Origin: Bordetella genomosp. 9
GTDB lineage: Bacteria; Pseudomonadota; Gammaproteobacteria; Burkholderiales; Burkholderiaceae_B
DNA length: 64,000 nucleotides
Direction: 5' to 3'
Assembly: GCF_002119725.1 (NCBI RefSeq)
Contig: NZ_CP021109.1
Coordinates: 186,001 to 250,000 of the forward strand
Part shown: in pieces, positions 19,677-32,116 of the stretch
How the letters are laid out: each line of letters begins with the position of its first letter
How positions within the stretch are numbered: position 1 is the stretch's first letter
Program-made: the position numbers and the translations under genes
The notes under the pieces: model-generated
What the model was told of the DNA's origin: nothing
The model's database searches: none
Seen by the model: the letters and a program-made list of their open reading frames with translations, nothing else

Positions 19677-22600
19677 TTGAACCCGGTGCTCCTATCGTCT
19701 CCGCCGCCCCTGCCCCCTGGCCTGATCGTCGTCCATAGCAATCTGTCCGAGTCGCTGCGCGACGTGCTGGTGGCATGGATGCGCGAGCATCCGCTCGGCC
19801 CGCTGGAACAGGAAGTCGTTCTGGTGCAAAGCAGCGGTATCGCGCAGTGGCTCAAGCTTGCGCTGGCCGCCGACCCGCGCGCGGATGGCCCGGGCGGCGG
19901 GGCCGGCATCGCCGCCGCCCTGGATTTCCTGCTGCCATCCCGGTTCCTATGGCGCGCCTATCGGGCGGTACTGGGCGCCGCCGCCGTGCCGGAGGTCTCG
20001 CCCTTCGACAAGCCGCGCCTGATGTGGCGCTTGCTGCGGCTGCTGCCGGAAGTCATGGACCAACCCGTCTACGCGCCCTTGCGCCGCTTCCTGCGCAACG
20101 ACGCGGATTGCCGCAAGCGGTACCAGCTGGCCGAACGGCTGGCCGACGTCTTCGACCAGTACCAGGTCTACCGGGCGGACTGGCTGGCGGCCTGGGCCGC
20201 TGGCCACGACACCCTGCCGCGCGACGGCGGCGCCGATCTGCCGCTGCCCGAGGCCCAGCGCTGGCAGGCCGCGCTGTGGCGCGCGGTGCTGGATGACGTC
20301 AAGGCCATGGAGGCGCCGATCGGCGCGGCCCCCTCGTCCGATGGCCGCGCGGCCGTGCATGCGGCCTTCCTGCGGCGGGCCGCGTCTCTGCCCGACGATG
20401 CCCGCATTCCCGGGCTGCCGCGCCGGCTGGTGGTTTTCGGCATCTCGACCTTGCCGCGGCAGTCCCTGGAAGTGCTGGGCGTGCTGTCGCGGTGGACGCA
20501 GATTCTGATGTGCGTCCACAACCCCTGCGAGCACTATTGGGCCGACATCATCGAAGGCAAGGACCTGCTGCGCGCCGCGCAATCGCGCCAGCGGCGCCGG
20601 CGCGGCAGCCCGGAAAGCATCGCCGAGGACGCGCTGCATCTGCATGCGCATCCGCTGCTGGCGGCGTGGGGCAAGCAGGGCCGGGATTTCATCGGCCTGC
20701 TGGACGAACATGACAGTCCCGAGGCGCGGGAGCGTCTGACCCGGACGCTCGGCTTGCCGCCGCAGCGCCTGGACCTGTTCGCGCCGGCCGGAGACGACAC
20801 CCTGCTGCGGCAGCTGCAGGACGATATCCGCGATTTGCGGCCGCTGCGTGAAAGCCGCCAGCGCTGGCCGGCGGTCGATCCGCTGGCCGATGCGTCCATC
20901 CGCTTTCATGTGGCGCACAGCCGGCAGCGCGAGACGGAAATCCTGCACGACCAGCTGCTGGCGGCTTTCGACGCCGACCCGACGCTGCGGCCGCGCGACG
21001 TCATCGTCATGGTGCCGGATATCGAGGCCTACGCGCCGCATATCCAGGCCGTGTTCGGTCTGCACGACAAGGACGACCCGCGCGCCATCCCATACACCAT
21101 CGCGGACCGCGTCAAGCGGCACGCCGATCCGCTGCTGCATGCGCTGGAGCAATTGCTGCAGCTGGACCGCGCGCGGTTTTCCGTCAGCGAGTTCATGGAC
21201 CTGCTGGACGTGCCCGCGGTGCGGGCGCGCTTCGGCATCGCACAGGACCAGTTGAGCCTGCTGCATGGCTGGATACGCGGCGCCAATATCCGCTGGGGCC
21301 TGCACGATGCGCAGCGCCAGGCGCTGGGTCTGCCGGGCAGCGGCACGCCGGCCGCGCAGAACACCTGGCTGTTCGGCTTGCGCCGCATCCTGCTCGGCTA
21401 TGCGGTGGGCGGCCAGGGGGAGAACTGGAATGGCATCGAACCCTACGATGACGTCGGCGGGCTGGACGCCGCCCTGCTCGGGCCCTTGATCGACATCGTC
21501 GAGAGCCTGGAGCGCAGCTGGCTGGAGCTGGCCGAGCCGGCGCCGCCCGCGGTCTGGGGCGAACGGCTGGCGGCGCTGCTGACACGCTTTTTCCTGCCCG
21601 GCGACAGCGCCGACGCCTATACGGTGCAGCAATTGAACGCCGCGCTGCAGGAGTGGCTGGACGTTTGTGCGGAAGCCAGCGTCACCGAGCCGCTGCCTTT
21701 GTGCGTGGTCGCGGAACACTGGTTGTCGCGCCTGGACGAAGGCGGCTTGTCGCAGCGGTTCTTCGGCGGCGCGGTCACCTTCGCCACTCTGATGCCGATG
21801 CGCGCGATTCCGTTTCGCATTGTCTGCCTGCTCGGCATGAACGACGGCGAATATCCCCGCATCCGCATGCCGATGGATTTCGACCTGATGGCCTATGACT
21901 ATCGCCCGGGGGACCGTTCGCGGCGCGAGGACGACCGCTACCTGTTTCTGGAAGCGCTGCTGTCGGCCCGCGATCGGCTGTATATATCCTGGGTCGGGCG
22001 CAGCGTGCGCGACAACACGCCCCGGCCGCCTTCCGTGCTGGTGAGTCAGTTGCGCGACCATCTGGCCGCCGGTTGGCGGCTGGCGCGCCCCGATGCGCCG
22101 GCGGCCCACGAGACGTTGGCCCTTGAACTCGATACGGACCGGCCGGCCGCGCCCGACGAAGCCTTGCTGGCCGCGCTGACCACCGAACACCGGCTCCAGC
22201 CTTTCAGCCCGGCGTACTTCCCCAACGATCCCGAGTCATCCCCGCTGTTCACCTATGCGAAGGAATGGCGCGGCGCGCCGCAGATTGCGCCGGCCAGCGC
22301 CCGGGCGCTGCCGCCGCTGTCGCGCGAAGACCCGTTGACGCTGCGTGAACTCGCGGATTTCGTGCGAGCGCCGGTGGACGCGTTTTTCAAGCAGCGCCTG
22401 CAGGTCAGCTTCGTACTGGACGACGCCGCGACGGAAGACGTCGAGCCTTTCGTGCCGGATGCGCTGGAGCAATGGCAATTGCAGGATGCGCTGATCCGCG
22501 CGCAGACGCGCGCCCTGGAGACCGGCGCCGACCCCTTTGCCAGCCGCGAGGCCGAACTGGCCCGCCTGGGACGCGCGGGCGTGCTGCCCGACGGCGCCTT

Positions 22601-23357
22601 CGGCGCGCTGACGGCCAGCGATCTGGCAGTGCCGCTGGACGACATGGCCGACCGCTATGCCAAGGCGCTGGCGCGCTGGCCGCACGCGATTCCCGGCGAC
22701 ATGCCGGTCGCCGTGGCCCCCGCCGGCGACGTGCCGGCGCTGGAAGACAGCATCGCGGGCCTGCGCCGCAACGACGAAGGCGAACGCTGCCGCGTGCTGG
22801 TGGACAGCAGCAGCCTTATCCCCAAGGGCAAGTACCGCGCGGCGCGCGTCATCCCGCATTGGGTCGCCCACGTGGCCGCGCAACTGGCGGCCGGCGAGGT
22901 TTCCACCGTCGTCGTCAGCAAGGCGGGCGATGTGATCTTCCCGCCGCTGCCGCCGGATGACGCGCTGCGTTGCCTGCGGCAGTGGCTGCAGGCCTGGCGC
23001 ACGGGCATGTGCCGCCCCTTGCCACTGGCGCCGGCCACGGCGTTCGAATGGCTGACCCGCCATCCCGATGCGCCCGAAACGCGCGCCGGCAGCGACGGCC
23101 TGGCGGTGGAATCGCTGCTCGCCGCGCCAGCCGCGCAGGCCGCGCGCCGGGTCTACGAAGGCGCGGGCGACGCGGGAGGCGAGGTGGACGGCAGCCCATA
23201 TCTGCAGGCGGTCTATCCGGACTTCGCCTCGCTGGCGGGCGACGGCGAATTTTTCACCCTGGCGCAATCCTGGTTGCGGCCGATGCGGGCGGCGCTTTAC
23301 GCTGACCGCAACAAGGGCGCCGCCGCGCCGAACGGACAGGAGCCGGCCGATGCCTGA
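19677..23357 (+). CDS. recC: Exodeoxyribonuclease V subunit gamma, RecC
   Basis: The product resembles RecC from GLIVVHSNLSESLRDVL onward (compare YHSN in E. coli), followed by VVLVQSSGIAQWLKL, the classic RecC N-terminal block. FRIVCLLGMNDGEYPR and FDLMAYDYRPGDRSRREDDRY are equally typical, so the gene is not in doubt. RecC holds the RecBCD complex together and recognises Chi in a channel derived from a dead helicase. The start is uncertain: no ATG lies close, so I chose TTG 19677 (GTG 19686 is the alternative), giving about 1226 residues, longer than the 1122 of E. coli. The stop overlaps recB by 8 bp. Confidence 0.9.
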   Translation: MNPVLLSSPPPLPPGLIVVHSNLSESLRDVLVAWMREHPLGPLEQEVVLVQSSGIAQWLKLALAADPRADGPGGGAGIAAALDFLLPSRFLWRAYRAVLGAAAVPEVSPFDKPRLMWRLLRLLPEVMDQPVYAPLRRFLRNDADCRKRYQLAERLADVFDQYQVYRADWLAAWAAGHDTLPRDGGADLPLPEAQRWQAALWRAVLDDVKAMEAPIGAAPSSDGRAAVHAAFLRRAASLPDDARIPGLPRRLVVFGISTLPRQSLEVLGVLSRWTQILMCVHNPCEHYWADIIEGKDLLRAAQSRQRRRRGSPESIAEDALHLHAHPLLAAWGKQGRDFIGLLDEHDSPEARERLTRTLGLPPQRLDLFAPAGDDTLLRQLQDDIRDLRPLRESRQRWPAVDPLADASIRFHVAHSRQRETEILHDQLLAAFDADPTLRPRDVIVMVPDIEAYAPHIQAVFGLHDKDDPRAIPYTIADRVKRHADPLLHALEQLLQLDRARFSVSEFMDLLDVPAVRARFGIAQDQLSLLHGWIRGANIRWGLHDAQRQALGLPGSGTPAAQNTWLFGLRRILLGYAVGGQGENWNGIEPYDDVGGLDAALLGPLIDIVESLERSWLELAEPAPPAVWGERLAALLTRFFLPGDSADAYTVQQLNAALQEWLDVCAEASVTEPLPLCVVAEHWLSRLDEGGLSQRFFGGAVTFATLMPMRAIPFRIVCLLGMNDGEYPRIRMPMDFDLMAYDYRPGDRSRREDDRYLFLEALLSARDRLYISWVGRSVRDNTPRPPSVLVSQLRDHLAAGWRLARPDAPAAHETLALELDTDRPAAPDEALLAALTTEHRLQPFSPAYFPNDPESSPLFTYAKEWRGAPQIAPASARALPPLSREDPLTLRELADFVRAPVDAFFKQRLQVSFVLDDAATEDVEPFVPDALEQWQLQDALIRAQTRALETGADPFASREAELARLGRAGVLPDGAFGALTASDLAVPLDDMADRYAKALARWPHAIPGDMPVAVAPAGDVPALEDSIAGLRRNDEGERCRVLVDSSSLIPKGKYRAARVIPHWVAHVAAQLAAGEVSTVVVSKAGDVIFPPLPPDDALRCLRQWLQAWRTGMCRPLPLAPATAFEWLTRHPDAPETRAGSDGLAVESLLAAPAAQAARRVYEGAGDAGGEVDGSPYLQAVYPDFASLAGDGEFFTLAQSWLRPMRAALYADRNKGAAAPNGQEPADA

Positions 23358-26300
23358 GTCCCTGGATGTGCTGCGCTTCCCGCTGCATGGAAGCCGCCTG
23401 ATCGAGGCCAGCGCCGGCACCGGCAAAACGTTCACGATCGCTACGCTCTATGTCAGGCTGGTGCTGGGGCATGGCGGCGATGCCGGATTCGAGCGCCCGC
23501 TGACGCCCCCGCAAATCCTGGTCGTCACCTTCACCGAAGCCGCGACGCAGGAGCTGCGCGATCGCATCCGGGCGCGGCTGGCGCAGGCCGCCGCGTATTT
23601 TCTGACCGGCCCGGAAGATGTGCAGGACCGGCCGCCCGGCGAGGATCCCTTGCACGACCTGCGCGCGGAATATGTTCCCGCGGACTGGCCGGCCTGCGCC
23701 CGCAGGCTGCAATTGGCGGGGGAGTGGATGGACGAGGCCGCGGTGTCCACCATTCACGGCTGGTGCAACCGCATGCTGCGCGAACACGCGTTCGACAGCA
23801 ACAGCCTGTTCCAGCAGACCCTGGAACAGAACACCGCCCCGCTGCTGGCCGAGGTCGTGCGGGATTACTGGCGAACGTTCATCGCGCCGCTCGATGCGGC
23901 ATGCGCGGCCGAGGTCCGCTCATGGTGGCAGGGCCCCGAAGCCTTGCAGCGCCAGCTCTTGCCCGTGCTTCGCGTCGCGCACGAATTGACGGCGCCCGGC
24001 GAAGGCGTGGACGAGGGGTCCGGCGATACGCCGCAGGCTGTGCTGCGCGTCACGCGCGAACGCCGGCAGGCTGCGCTGAACGATCTGAAGCAGCCGTGGC
24101 CACAATGGCTGCCGCAATTGCGTCAACTTTTCGACGAAGGCGTGGCGGGCAAGCGTGTGAACGGCCGCCAGATCCAGGCGCGCTATTACACGTCATGGCT
24201 GGACAGCCTGTGCGCCTGGTGCGAAGACCCCGAGGCGCGCGTGCCGGCCCTGACGGATACGGCGTGGCAGCGGCTGGGGCCCGGCCTGAGCGAGGCATGG
24301 AAAGGCGATCCGCCCGATCACCCGGCATTCCAGGCGCTGGCCGGACTTCGCGCGCGAACGCAGGCGCTGCCCGAGGCGCGCCAGGACGTCCTGCGTCATG
24401 CGGCCGCCTGGGTGAGCCGCCGTTTCGCGCGCGAGCAGGCGCAGCGCGCGCAAATGAGCTTCGACGCCCTGCTGGATCAACTGGACGCCGCCCTGTCCGC
24501 GCCGGGCGGCGACACGCTGGCCGATACCTTGCGCAAGCAGTTTCCCGTGGCGTTGATCGACGAGTTCCAGGACACGGACCCCGTGCAGTACCGCATTTTC
24601 GATGCGGTGTACCGCGTGGCCCGCAACGACCGCCAGAGCGCGCTGATCCTGATCGGCGATCCCAAGCAGGCCATCTATGGTTTCCGCGGCGCGGACATCT
24701 ACACCTACCTGCGCGCGCGGGCGGCTGTCGACGGCCGCCTGTATGTACTGAGCAGGAATTTCCGCTCCACCCGTCCCATGGTGGAGGCGGTGAATCATGT
24801 GTTCGATGCCGCCGAACGCCGCGAGCAGGGCGAAGGCGCGTTCCTGTTCCGGCGTCCCGAAGGCAACCCCGTGCCGTTCCTGCCGGCGCAGGCGCACGAC
24901 CGTCCCGACCGGCTGACGCTGGACGATGCCGTCGTGCCGGCGCTGACGATGTGGTGGCTGCCCGGCCCCGAGGATGGCAAACCGCTGGGCGCGGGCGCGT
25001 ATCTGGACGCGATGGCCGATGCGTGCGCCGGCGAAATTGCGCGGCTGCTGGCCTTGAGCCAGCAGGGCCGGGCCGGCTTTGCGGGCGGTATGTTCGTCCC
25101 CTTGCGCCCCGCCGATATCGCGGTGCTCGTGGATACCGGGCGGCAGGCGCGCGCGGTGCGCCGCGCGCTGGCCCGGCGCGGGGTGCGCAGCGTCTATCTT
25201 TCGGAACGGCAATCCGTCTTCGCCGGCGCGCAGGCCGCCGAGATCGAATTCTGGCTCCGCGCCTGCGCCGATCCTGACGACCCGCGCAACCTGCGCGCCG
25301 CGCTGGCAACGCCGACACTGGGCGTGCCATGGCACGACCTGGATCGGATGGGCCAGGACGAACTGGAATGGGAAGCGCGCGTGCAGCAGTTTCGCGGCTA
25401 CGCGCGATGCTGGCGCGAAAAGGGCGTGCTCCCCATGCTGCGCCAGCTATTGGACGACTTCGGCGTGCCGGCGCGACAGTTGGCGGGCGACGCGGCGAAG
25501 GGGCAGGCGCCCAACGATGGCGAGCGCGTCATGACCGATATCCTGCATATCGCCGAGGCGCTCCAACAGGCCAGCGCGCGTATCGACGGCGAGCATGCGC
25601 TGCTGCGCTATCTGGCGGAAATGCGCCAGACCGCCGCTCAGGGCGAGGAAAACGACGCCCTGACGATACGCCTGGAAAGCGATGCCGATCTGGTGCGCGT
25701 GATTACGGTGCACAAGTCCAAGGGTTTGGAGTACCCGCTGGTGTTCCTGCCTTTCGCCGCGGCATTCCGGCCCGTACCGCCGGACGCGCTGCCGCTGTCC
25801 TGGCATGACGCCCAGGGCCGGCTGCGCGTATCGCTGGCGCCTGACGCCGATGGCCATGCGCAGGCCGACCGGGAGCGCCTGGGGGAAGATCTGCGCAAGC
25901 TGTACGTCGCGCTTACGCGGGCACGCTATGCCACCTGGGTGGGCGCTGCGCCCATCGCGAATCTGGAATGCGGGGCCCTGGGATACCTGATCGGGCAAGG
26001 CCAGGCGCCCGCCGGCGCGCCGCTGGCCGACGTGCTGGAAGCCTGGCGCGACGGGCATCCCGATATCGCGGTGCGGCAGGCGCCCGATGCCGGCGATGTT
26101 TTCTATCGGCCCGATGCGCTTGCCATGCAGGCCGGCAAGGCGCGAACCATGCGTCGCGCCGTGCGCGATCACTGGTGGGTCGCCAGCTATTCGTCCCTGC
26201 GCACGGCGCAGGAGGACGGGCAGTTGCCGTCGGCGCCCGATACGGCGCGCGAGGCGGTGTTCCTGGAAGCGCTGGATGCGGCAGCCGGCCCGGATGCCGC

Positions 26301-27135
26301 GGCCGGCACGGACGCCCTTGCCGGCATGGCGGCGGGCGCGCCGGTATCGCGAGGCGGCCTGCTCGCCCGCATGCACGATTTTCCGGCGGGCGCGCACGCC
26401 GGCACCTTCTTCCATGAGCTGCTGGAATGGGCGGCGGCGGAGGGCTTTGCCAACATCGCCGGCCAGCCCGACGCCGTCCGGGAAGCCGTGGCCCGCCGCT
26501 GCAACGTGCGGGGCTGGGCCGAATGGGCCGAGCCCGTGTCGGCCTGGCTGCTGGACATCGTGGGCCGCCCCATGCGCCTGCCCGCCATGCCGGACGGCCC
26601 GGTCCCGTCCGTCGCGCTGGACGGCATGGGCGCATACGTCGCCGAAATGGAGTTCTGGCTGGGCGCCGACGATGTGGACGTCCATCGGCTGGACCGCATC
26701 GTGCGCGCGCATACCCTGGGCAATGCGCCGCGGCCGGCGTTGCAGCCGGCCCGCATCAACGGCATGCTGAAGGGCTTCATCGACCTGGTGTTCGAACACC
26801 AGGGACGCTATTACGTCGCGGACTACAAGTCCAATCGCCTGGGCGGCGATGACGCCGCGTACACGGACGCGGCGATGCGCGCCGCAATCCTCAAGCACCG
26901 CTACGAGCTGCAGTACGCGCTGTATGTATTCGCGCTGCACCGGCTGCTGCGCGCGCGCCTGCCCGACTACGATTACGACCGCCACGTCGGCGGCGCGGCC
27001 TATCTGTTCCTGCGCGGCACGGGCGCCGCGACGGGCGGCGTTTTCGCGGAACGGCCGCCGGCCGCCATGGTGCGGGAGCTGGATGCGCTGTTCGCGGCGG
27101 CGTCCATTCGCGCGGAGGCAAACGGATGTTCCTGA
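23350..27135 (+). CDS. recB: Exodeoxyribonuclease V subunit beta, RecB helicase-nuclease
   Basis: A 1261-residue UvrD-type helicase with nuclease domain. SAGTGKT (21-27) is Walker A, ALIDEFQDTDP motif II, VHKSKGLEYPLVFLP motif V, and DLRKLYVALTRAR motif VI. The nuclease centre is complete: Asp1145 in GFIDLVF and Asp1158 and Lys1160 in DYKS, with the same 13- and 2-residue spacing as in E. coli. RecB is the 3'-5' motor and only nuclease of RecBCD. It processes double-strand ends and degrades foreign linear DNA. ATG 23350 overlaps the recC end. Confidence 0.95.
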   Translation: MPESLDVLRFPLHGSRLIEASAGTGKTFTIATLYVRLVLGHGGDAGFERPLTPPQILVVTFTEAATQELRDRIRARLAQAAAYFLTGPEDVQDRPPGEDPLHDLRAEYVPADWPACARRLQLAGEWMDEAAVSTIHGWCNRMLREHAFDSNSLFQQTLEQNTAPLLAEVVRDYWRTFIAPLDAACAAEVRSWWQGPEALQRQLLPVLRVAHELTAPGEGVDEGSGDTPQAVLRVTRERRQAALNDLKQPWPQWLPQLRQLFDEGVAGKRVNGRQIQARYYTSWLDSLCAWCEDPEARVPALTDTAWQRLGPGLSEAWKGDPPDHPAFQALAGLRARTQALPEARQDVLRHAAAWVSRRFAREQAQRAQMSFDALLDQLDAALSAPGGDTLADTLRKQFPVALIDEFQDTDPVQYRIFDAVYRVARNDRQSALILIGDPKQAIYGFRGADIYTYLRARAAVDGRLYVLSRNFRSTRPMVEAVNHVFDAAERREQGEGAFLFRRPEGNPVPFLPAQAHDRPDRLTLDDAVVPALTMWWLPGPEDGKPLGAGAYLDAMADACAGEIARLLALSQQGRAGFAGGMFVPLRPADIAVLVDTGRQARAVRRALARRGVRSVYLSERQSVFAGAQAAEIEFWLRACADPDDPRNLRAALATPTLGVPWHDLDRMGQDELEWEARVQQFRGYARCWREKGVLPMLRQLLDDFGVPARQLAGDAAKGQAPNDGERVMTDILHIAEALQQASARIDGEHALLRYLAEMRQTAAQGEENDALTIRLESDADLVRVITVHKSKGLEYPLVFLPFAAAFRPVPPDALPLSWHDAQGRLRVSLAPDADGHAQADRERLGEDLRKLYVALTRARYATWVGAAPIANLECGALGYLIGQGQAPAGAPLADVLEAWRDGHPDIAVRQAPDAGDVFYRPDALAMQAGKARTMRRAVRDHWWVASYSSLRTAQEDGQLPSAPDTAREAVFLEALDAAAGPDAAAGTDALAGMAAGAPVSRGGLLARMHDFPAGAHAGTFFHELLEWAAAEGFANIAGQPDAVREAVARRCNVRGWAEWAEPVSAWLLDIVGRPMRLPAMPDGPVPSVALDGMGAYVAEMEFWLGADDVDVHRLDRIVRAHTLGNAPRPALQPARINGMLKGFIDLVFEHQGRYYVADYKSNRLGGDDAAYTDAAMRAAILKHRYELQYALYVFALHRLLRARLPDYDYDRHVGGAAYLFLRGTGAATGGVFAERPPAAMVRELDALFAAASIRAEANGCS

Positions 27136-29297
27136 CGACTCCCATCGATACGAGAGCCGCCGCCCGCGCCGAAACCGGCATCCCGCGCGCGCGATTGCTG
27201 GCGTTGATGGACGACTGGGTGGAGCACGGCTGGATACGGCAGCTCGATGCCGTCTTTGCCCGCTTCCTGTGGTCGGAAGCGCCCGACGCGCCGCCGCTTC
27301 TGATCCTGGCCGCTTTGCTTGCCAGCCACCAGCTGGGTCACGGCCATGCCTGCCTGGACATCGGGGCGGCGCTGGCCGACCCCGAGACGACGCTGGCGCT
27401 GCCGCCGGAGGGCGCCGATGCAACGTCGCCCGACGTCCTGGGGCGTACGCCGGCCGCGCTGCTGGCCCATGTCACGCCCGCCCAGTGGCTGGCGGCGCTG
27501 GACGTGCCGGCCCTGGTCGGACGCGGCCCGGGCGGCACGCCGCTGGTCCTGGTGGAACAGCGCCTGTACCTGCGCCGCTGCTGGCAATACGAGCAGGACA
27601 TCAACGCCGGCATCGTGGCCCGCATGTCCCGCCTGGCCGCGCTGCAAGCCGATATCGACGCGGCGCGCCTGCGCGGCATGCTGGCCGCGCTGTTTCCGCC
27701 GATGCCCGCGGGCAGCGCGGTGTCGCCGGCCAATTGGCAGAAGATCGCCTGCGCGGCCGCGGCGCGCAGCGCCTTCACCATCATCACGGGTGGCCCCGGC
27801 ACGGGAAAGACGACCACGGTGGTGAAGGTGCTGGCCATCCTCCAGGCTTTGGCGCTGGACGGGCGTACGGCCGGGGGCCGCGCGCCCGCGGCCCCCGGCG
27901 CCGCCCCGCGCCCGCTGCGTATCCGTCTGGCCGCGCCCACCGGCAAGGCCGCGGCGCGTTTGAGCGAATCCATTGCGGGCGCGGTGTCGCGGCTACCCAT
28001 GGAAGGAATACCCGCCGGCGACGCTATCCGGCAAGCCATTCCCACGCGGGTGTCCACCCTGCACCGTCTTTTGGGCAGCCGTCCCGGCTCGCGCAAATTC
28101 CGGCACGACGCCTCGCGGCCGCTCGCCCTGGACGTGCTGGTGGTGGACGAGGCGTCGATGATCGATCTGGAAACCATGGCGGCGCTGCTGCAGGCCATGC
28201 CGCCCGGCGGCCGCCTGATCCTGCTGGGCGACAAAGACCAGCTGGCATCCGTGGAAGCGGGCGCCGTCCTGGCCGATCTTTGCCGCGAGGCGCACGCGGG
28301 ACGCTATACGCCCGCCACGCGCGACTGGTTGGAGCAGGTCACCGGCGAACGGCTGCCCGATGCGCTGGTGGACCCGGATGGCACCGCGCTGGACCAGGCC
28401 ATCGTCATGTTGCGCCATAGTCACCGCTTCGCCGCGGACAGCGGCATCGGCCGTTTGGCCACGGCGGTGAATGCGGGCGACCGCGCCGCCGTCAGCCGCT
28501 TCTGGCGTCAAAACCATGCCGGCGTGACACGCCTGACCGGCGCCGACTGCGGCCGCGATCTGCCGGCGCTGGCACTCAACGGCCAGGCCCGCATGGAACT
28601 GGAGCTGGCAGCCGGTGTGGATGCGGAGGATCTGGCCGACGGTTCGCACGACGCTCAAGGCCCGCATGGATATGCCTACTATCTGCGGACCATGCGCGCC
28701 CGCATGCCCGCGCCTGGCGCCGACGCGTCGGCGCTGGACGAATGGGCGCGCGCGGTGTTGCGCGCGCATGGCGCCTTCCAGCTGCTTACCACGCTGCGCC
28801 ACGGCGATTGGGGCGTGGCGGGCCTGAACCGCCGCATCGCGCGCCTGCTGCACGATCGCGGCCTGATCGAAGCGACCGAAGGCTGGTACGCGGGGCGCCC
28901 TGTCCTGGTCACGCGCAACGACTATGCGCTGGGCCTGATGAACGGCGATATCGGCATTACGCTGGCCTTGCCGCAATCCGATGACCGGCCGCCCGTGCTG
29001 CGCGTGGCCTTTCCGATGACGGACGGCAGCGGGCGCATCAAGTGGGTCTTGCCCAGCAGGCTGCAGTCGGTGGAAACCGTTTTTGCCCTGACCGTGCACA
29101 AGTCGCAGGGATCGGAATTCGATCATGCGGCGGTGGTGCTGCCCGAGCGCCTCAGTCCCATCCTGACGCGGGAGCTGCTTTACACCGGCATTACGCGCGC
29201 GCGGACCTTCCTGACCCTGCTCAGTCCCGGTGGGGAGCATGTATTGGAGCAGGCCGTGGCGCGCCAGGTGCGCCGCGCCAGCGGGCTGCTGGCGTAG
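27126..29297 (+). CDS. recD: Exodeoxyribonuclease V subunit alpha, RecD helicase
   Basis: A 723-residue SF1B 5'-3' helicase. GGPGTGKT (222-229) is the Walker A motif, VLVVDEASMIDL motif II, GDKDQLASVEAGAV motif III, and FALTVHKSQGSEFDHA motif V, with YTGITRAR at the end. The N-terminal ~200 residues are the RecB-binding domain. The gene is longer than the 608-residue E. coli RecD, mostly by Ala/Gly/Pro-rich insertions (for instance after the Walker A helix). It overlaps recB by 10 bp, completing a tightly coupled recC-recB-recD operon. Complete RecBCD implies no need for AddAB. Confidence 0.95.
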   Translation: MFLTTPIDTRAAARAETGIPRARLLALMDDWVEHGWIRQLDAVFARFLWSEAPDAPPLLILAALLASHQLGHGHACLDIGAALADPETTLALPPEGADATSPDVLGRTPAALLAHVTPAQWLAALDVPALVGRGPGGTPLVLVEQRLYLRRCWQYEQDINAGIVARMSRLAALQADIDAARLRGMLAALFPPMPAGSAVSPANWQKIACAAAARSAFTIITGGPGTGKTTTVVKVLAILQALALDGRTAGGRAPAAPGAAPRPLRIRLAAPTGKAAARLSESIAGAVSRLPMEGIPAGDAIRQAIPTRVSTLHRLLGSRPGSRKFRHDASRPLALDVLVVDEASMIDLETMAALLQAMPPGGRLILLGDKDQLASVEAGAVLADLCREAHAGRYTPATRDWLEQVTGERLPDALVDPDGTALDQAIVMLRHSHRFAADSGIGRLATAVNAGDRAAVSRFWRQNHAGVTRLTGADCGRDLPALALNGQARMELELAAGVDAEDLADGSHDAQGPHGYAYYLRTMRARMPAPGADASALDEWARAVLRAHGAFQLLTTLRHGDWGVAGLNRRIARLLHDRGLIEATEGWYAGRPVLVTRNDYALGLMNGDIGITLALPQSDDRPPVLRVAFPMTDGSGRIKWVLPSRLQSVETVFALTVHKSQGSEFDHAAVVLPERLSPILTRELLYTGITRARTFLTLLSPGGEHVLEQAVARQVRRASGLLA

Positions 29298-29317
29298 GCG
29301 CGCACGCAGTCCCCGCA

Positions 29318-29671
29318 TCAGTCCTGCGGCAGCGTGCTGGCTCCGGCCATCCGCTCGCAGGCGTCCGCGCAGCGGCGGCACATGGCGGCGCAGTCGTCCA
29401 TATCGCTCAGGCTGTCGCAGCTATCGGCGCATTGCCGGCATATCGACGCGCAATCCGCGCAGGTATGCCGGTGATGCGGGACGCCAAGCAGCATGAAATG
29501 GGCGGCTGTACGGCACATCTCGGCGCAGGCCAGCATCAAGCGCAAATGTTCCGGTTCCAGGTGCGGGCCGCCCGCTTCCAGGCAATGGCGCGAAGCGCCG
29601 CCCAGGCAGCTTTGGTAGCAGTTCAGGCATTCGTCGATGCAGCGTTGCATTTCGGGGTCGATGGGCTTCAT
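29318..29671 (-). CDS. Cys-rich four-helix-bundle copper-binding protein (DUF326)
   Basis: A 117-residue protein with 16 Cys, nearly all in helix-spaced C-x3-C and C-x2-C pairs such as CIDECLNCYQSC, CASICRQCADSC and CAAMCRRCADAC. His residues cluster in the middle (PHHRHTC). This is the DUF326/Csp-like pattern, in which Cys line the core of a four-helix bundle and store Cu(I). It lacks a signal peptide, so it is cytosolic like Csp3. GGAGGAC five bases before ATG 29671 is an excellent ribosome site and fixes the start. It lies 101 bp downstream of the hybrid kinase on the same strand. Confidence 0.8.
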   Translation of the reverse strand: MKPIDPEMQRCIDECLNCYQSCLGGASRHCLEAGGPHLEPEHLRLMLACAEMCRTAAHFMLLGVPHHRHTCADCASICRQCADSCDSLSDMDDCAAMCRRCADACERMAGASTLPQD

Positions 29672-29772
29672 GACGTCCTCCAGGCTGATGAAAGCGAGTG
29701 CATTCATCGACTGGCGGAGCAAAACCCGTACCCCTTGCCGCGTCCGGGCAGTCGCCCCCGCGCCGGCAGGTC

Positions 29773-31794
<2,022 letters not shown>

Positions 31795-32116
31795 GAGGTA
31801 TGCGCTGCCAGGGCGGGCGGCGTGCGGCCGTTCGAGTTATAGACCTGCGCCACAGCAGGGCGTTCACGGCACAGTAGAGAATCTCAAGGGGCAAGTCTAT
31901 CCTTTATGCCGAAAAAAAACAGCCACGGCGCGGCCGTGGCTGAATCGCCGGTGCAGGCCCGCCGCCATGGAGCGCGGATACGGAGCCTGCCTTCCGGGCG
32001 GCGGAGACAAACGCAAAAGCTGTGGTCGCGCAGGAAATGCGGCTCATTCGCAAGCATCGTGCCGCTCTGGGCGGCGCCCGGCCTTTGTGTGCCCAAGGCC
32101 AAGGGCGCACGCCGCT
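31795..32116. other. Intergenic region between lysR and the hybrid kinase gene
   Basis: These 322 bases hold the lysR terminator (31912-31942) and, between it and the kinase ATG at 31794, the probable kinase promoter, whose boxes I cannot place with confidence. No ORF here looks like protein. Confidence 0.5.
31912..31942 (-). terminator. Intrinsic terminator downstream of lysR
   Basis: On the minus strand CAGCCACGGC, a 3-base loop and GCCGTGGCTG form a perfect 10-bp stem followed by eight U. It stands 175 bases after the lysR stop and insulates the kinase gene beyond it. Confidence 0.85.

Noticed and set aside
19947..22190. 747-codon open frame on the minus strand opposite recC
   Set aside because: The recC frame carries RecC blocks throughout; the antisense product is Gln/Arg/Gly-rich with no motif.
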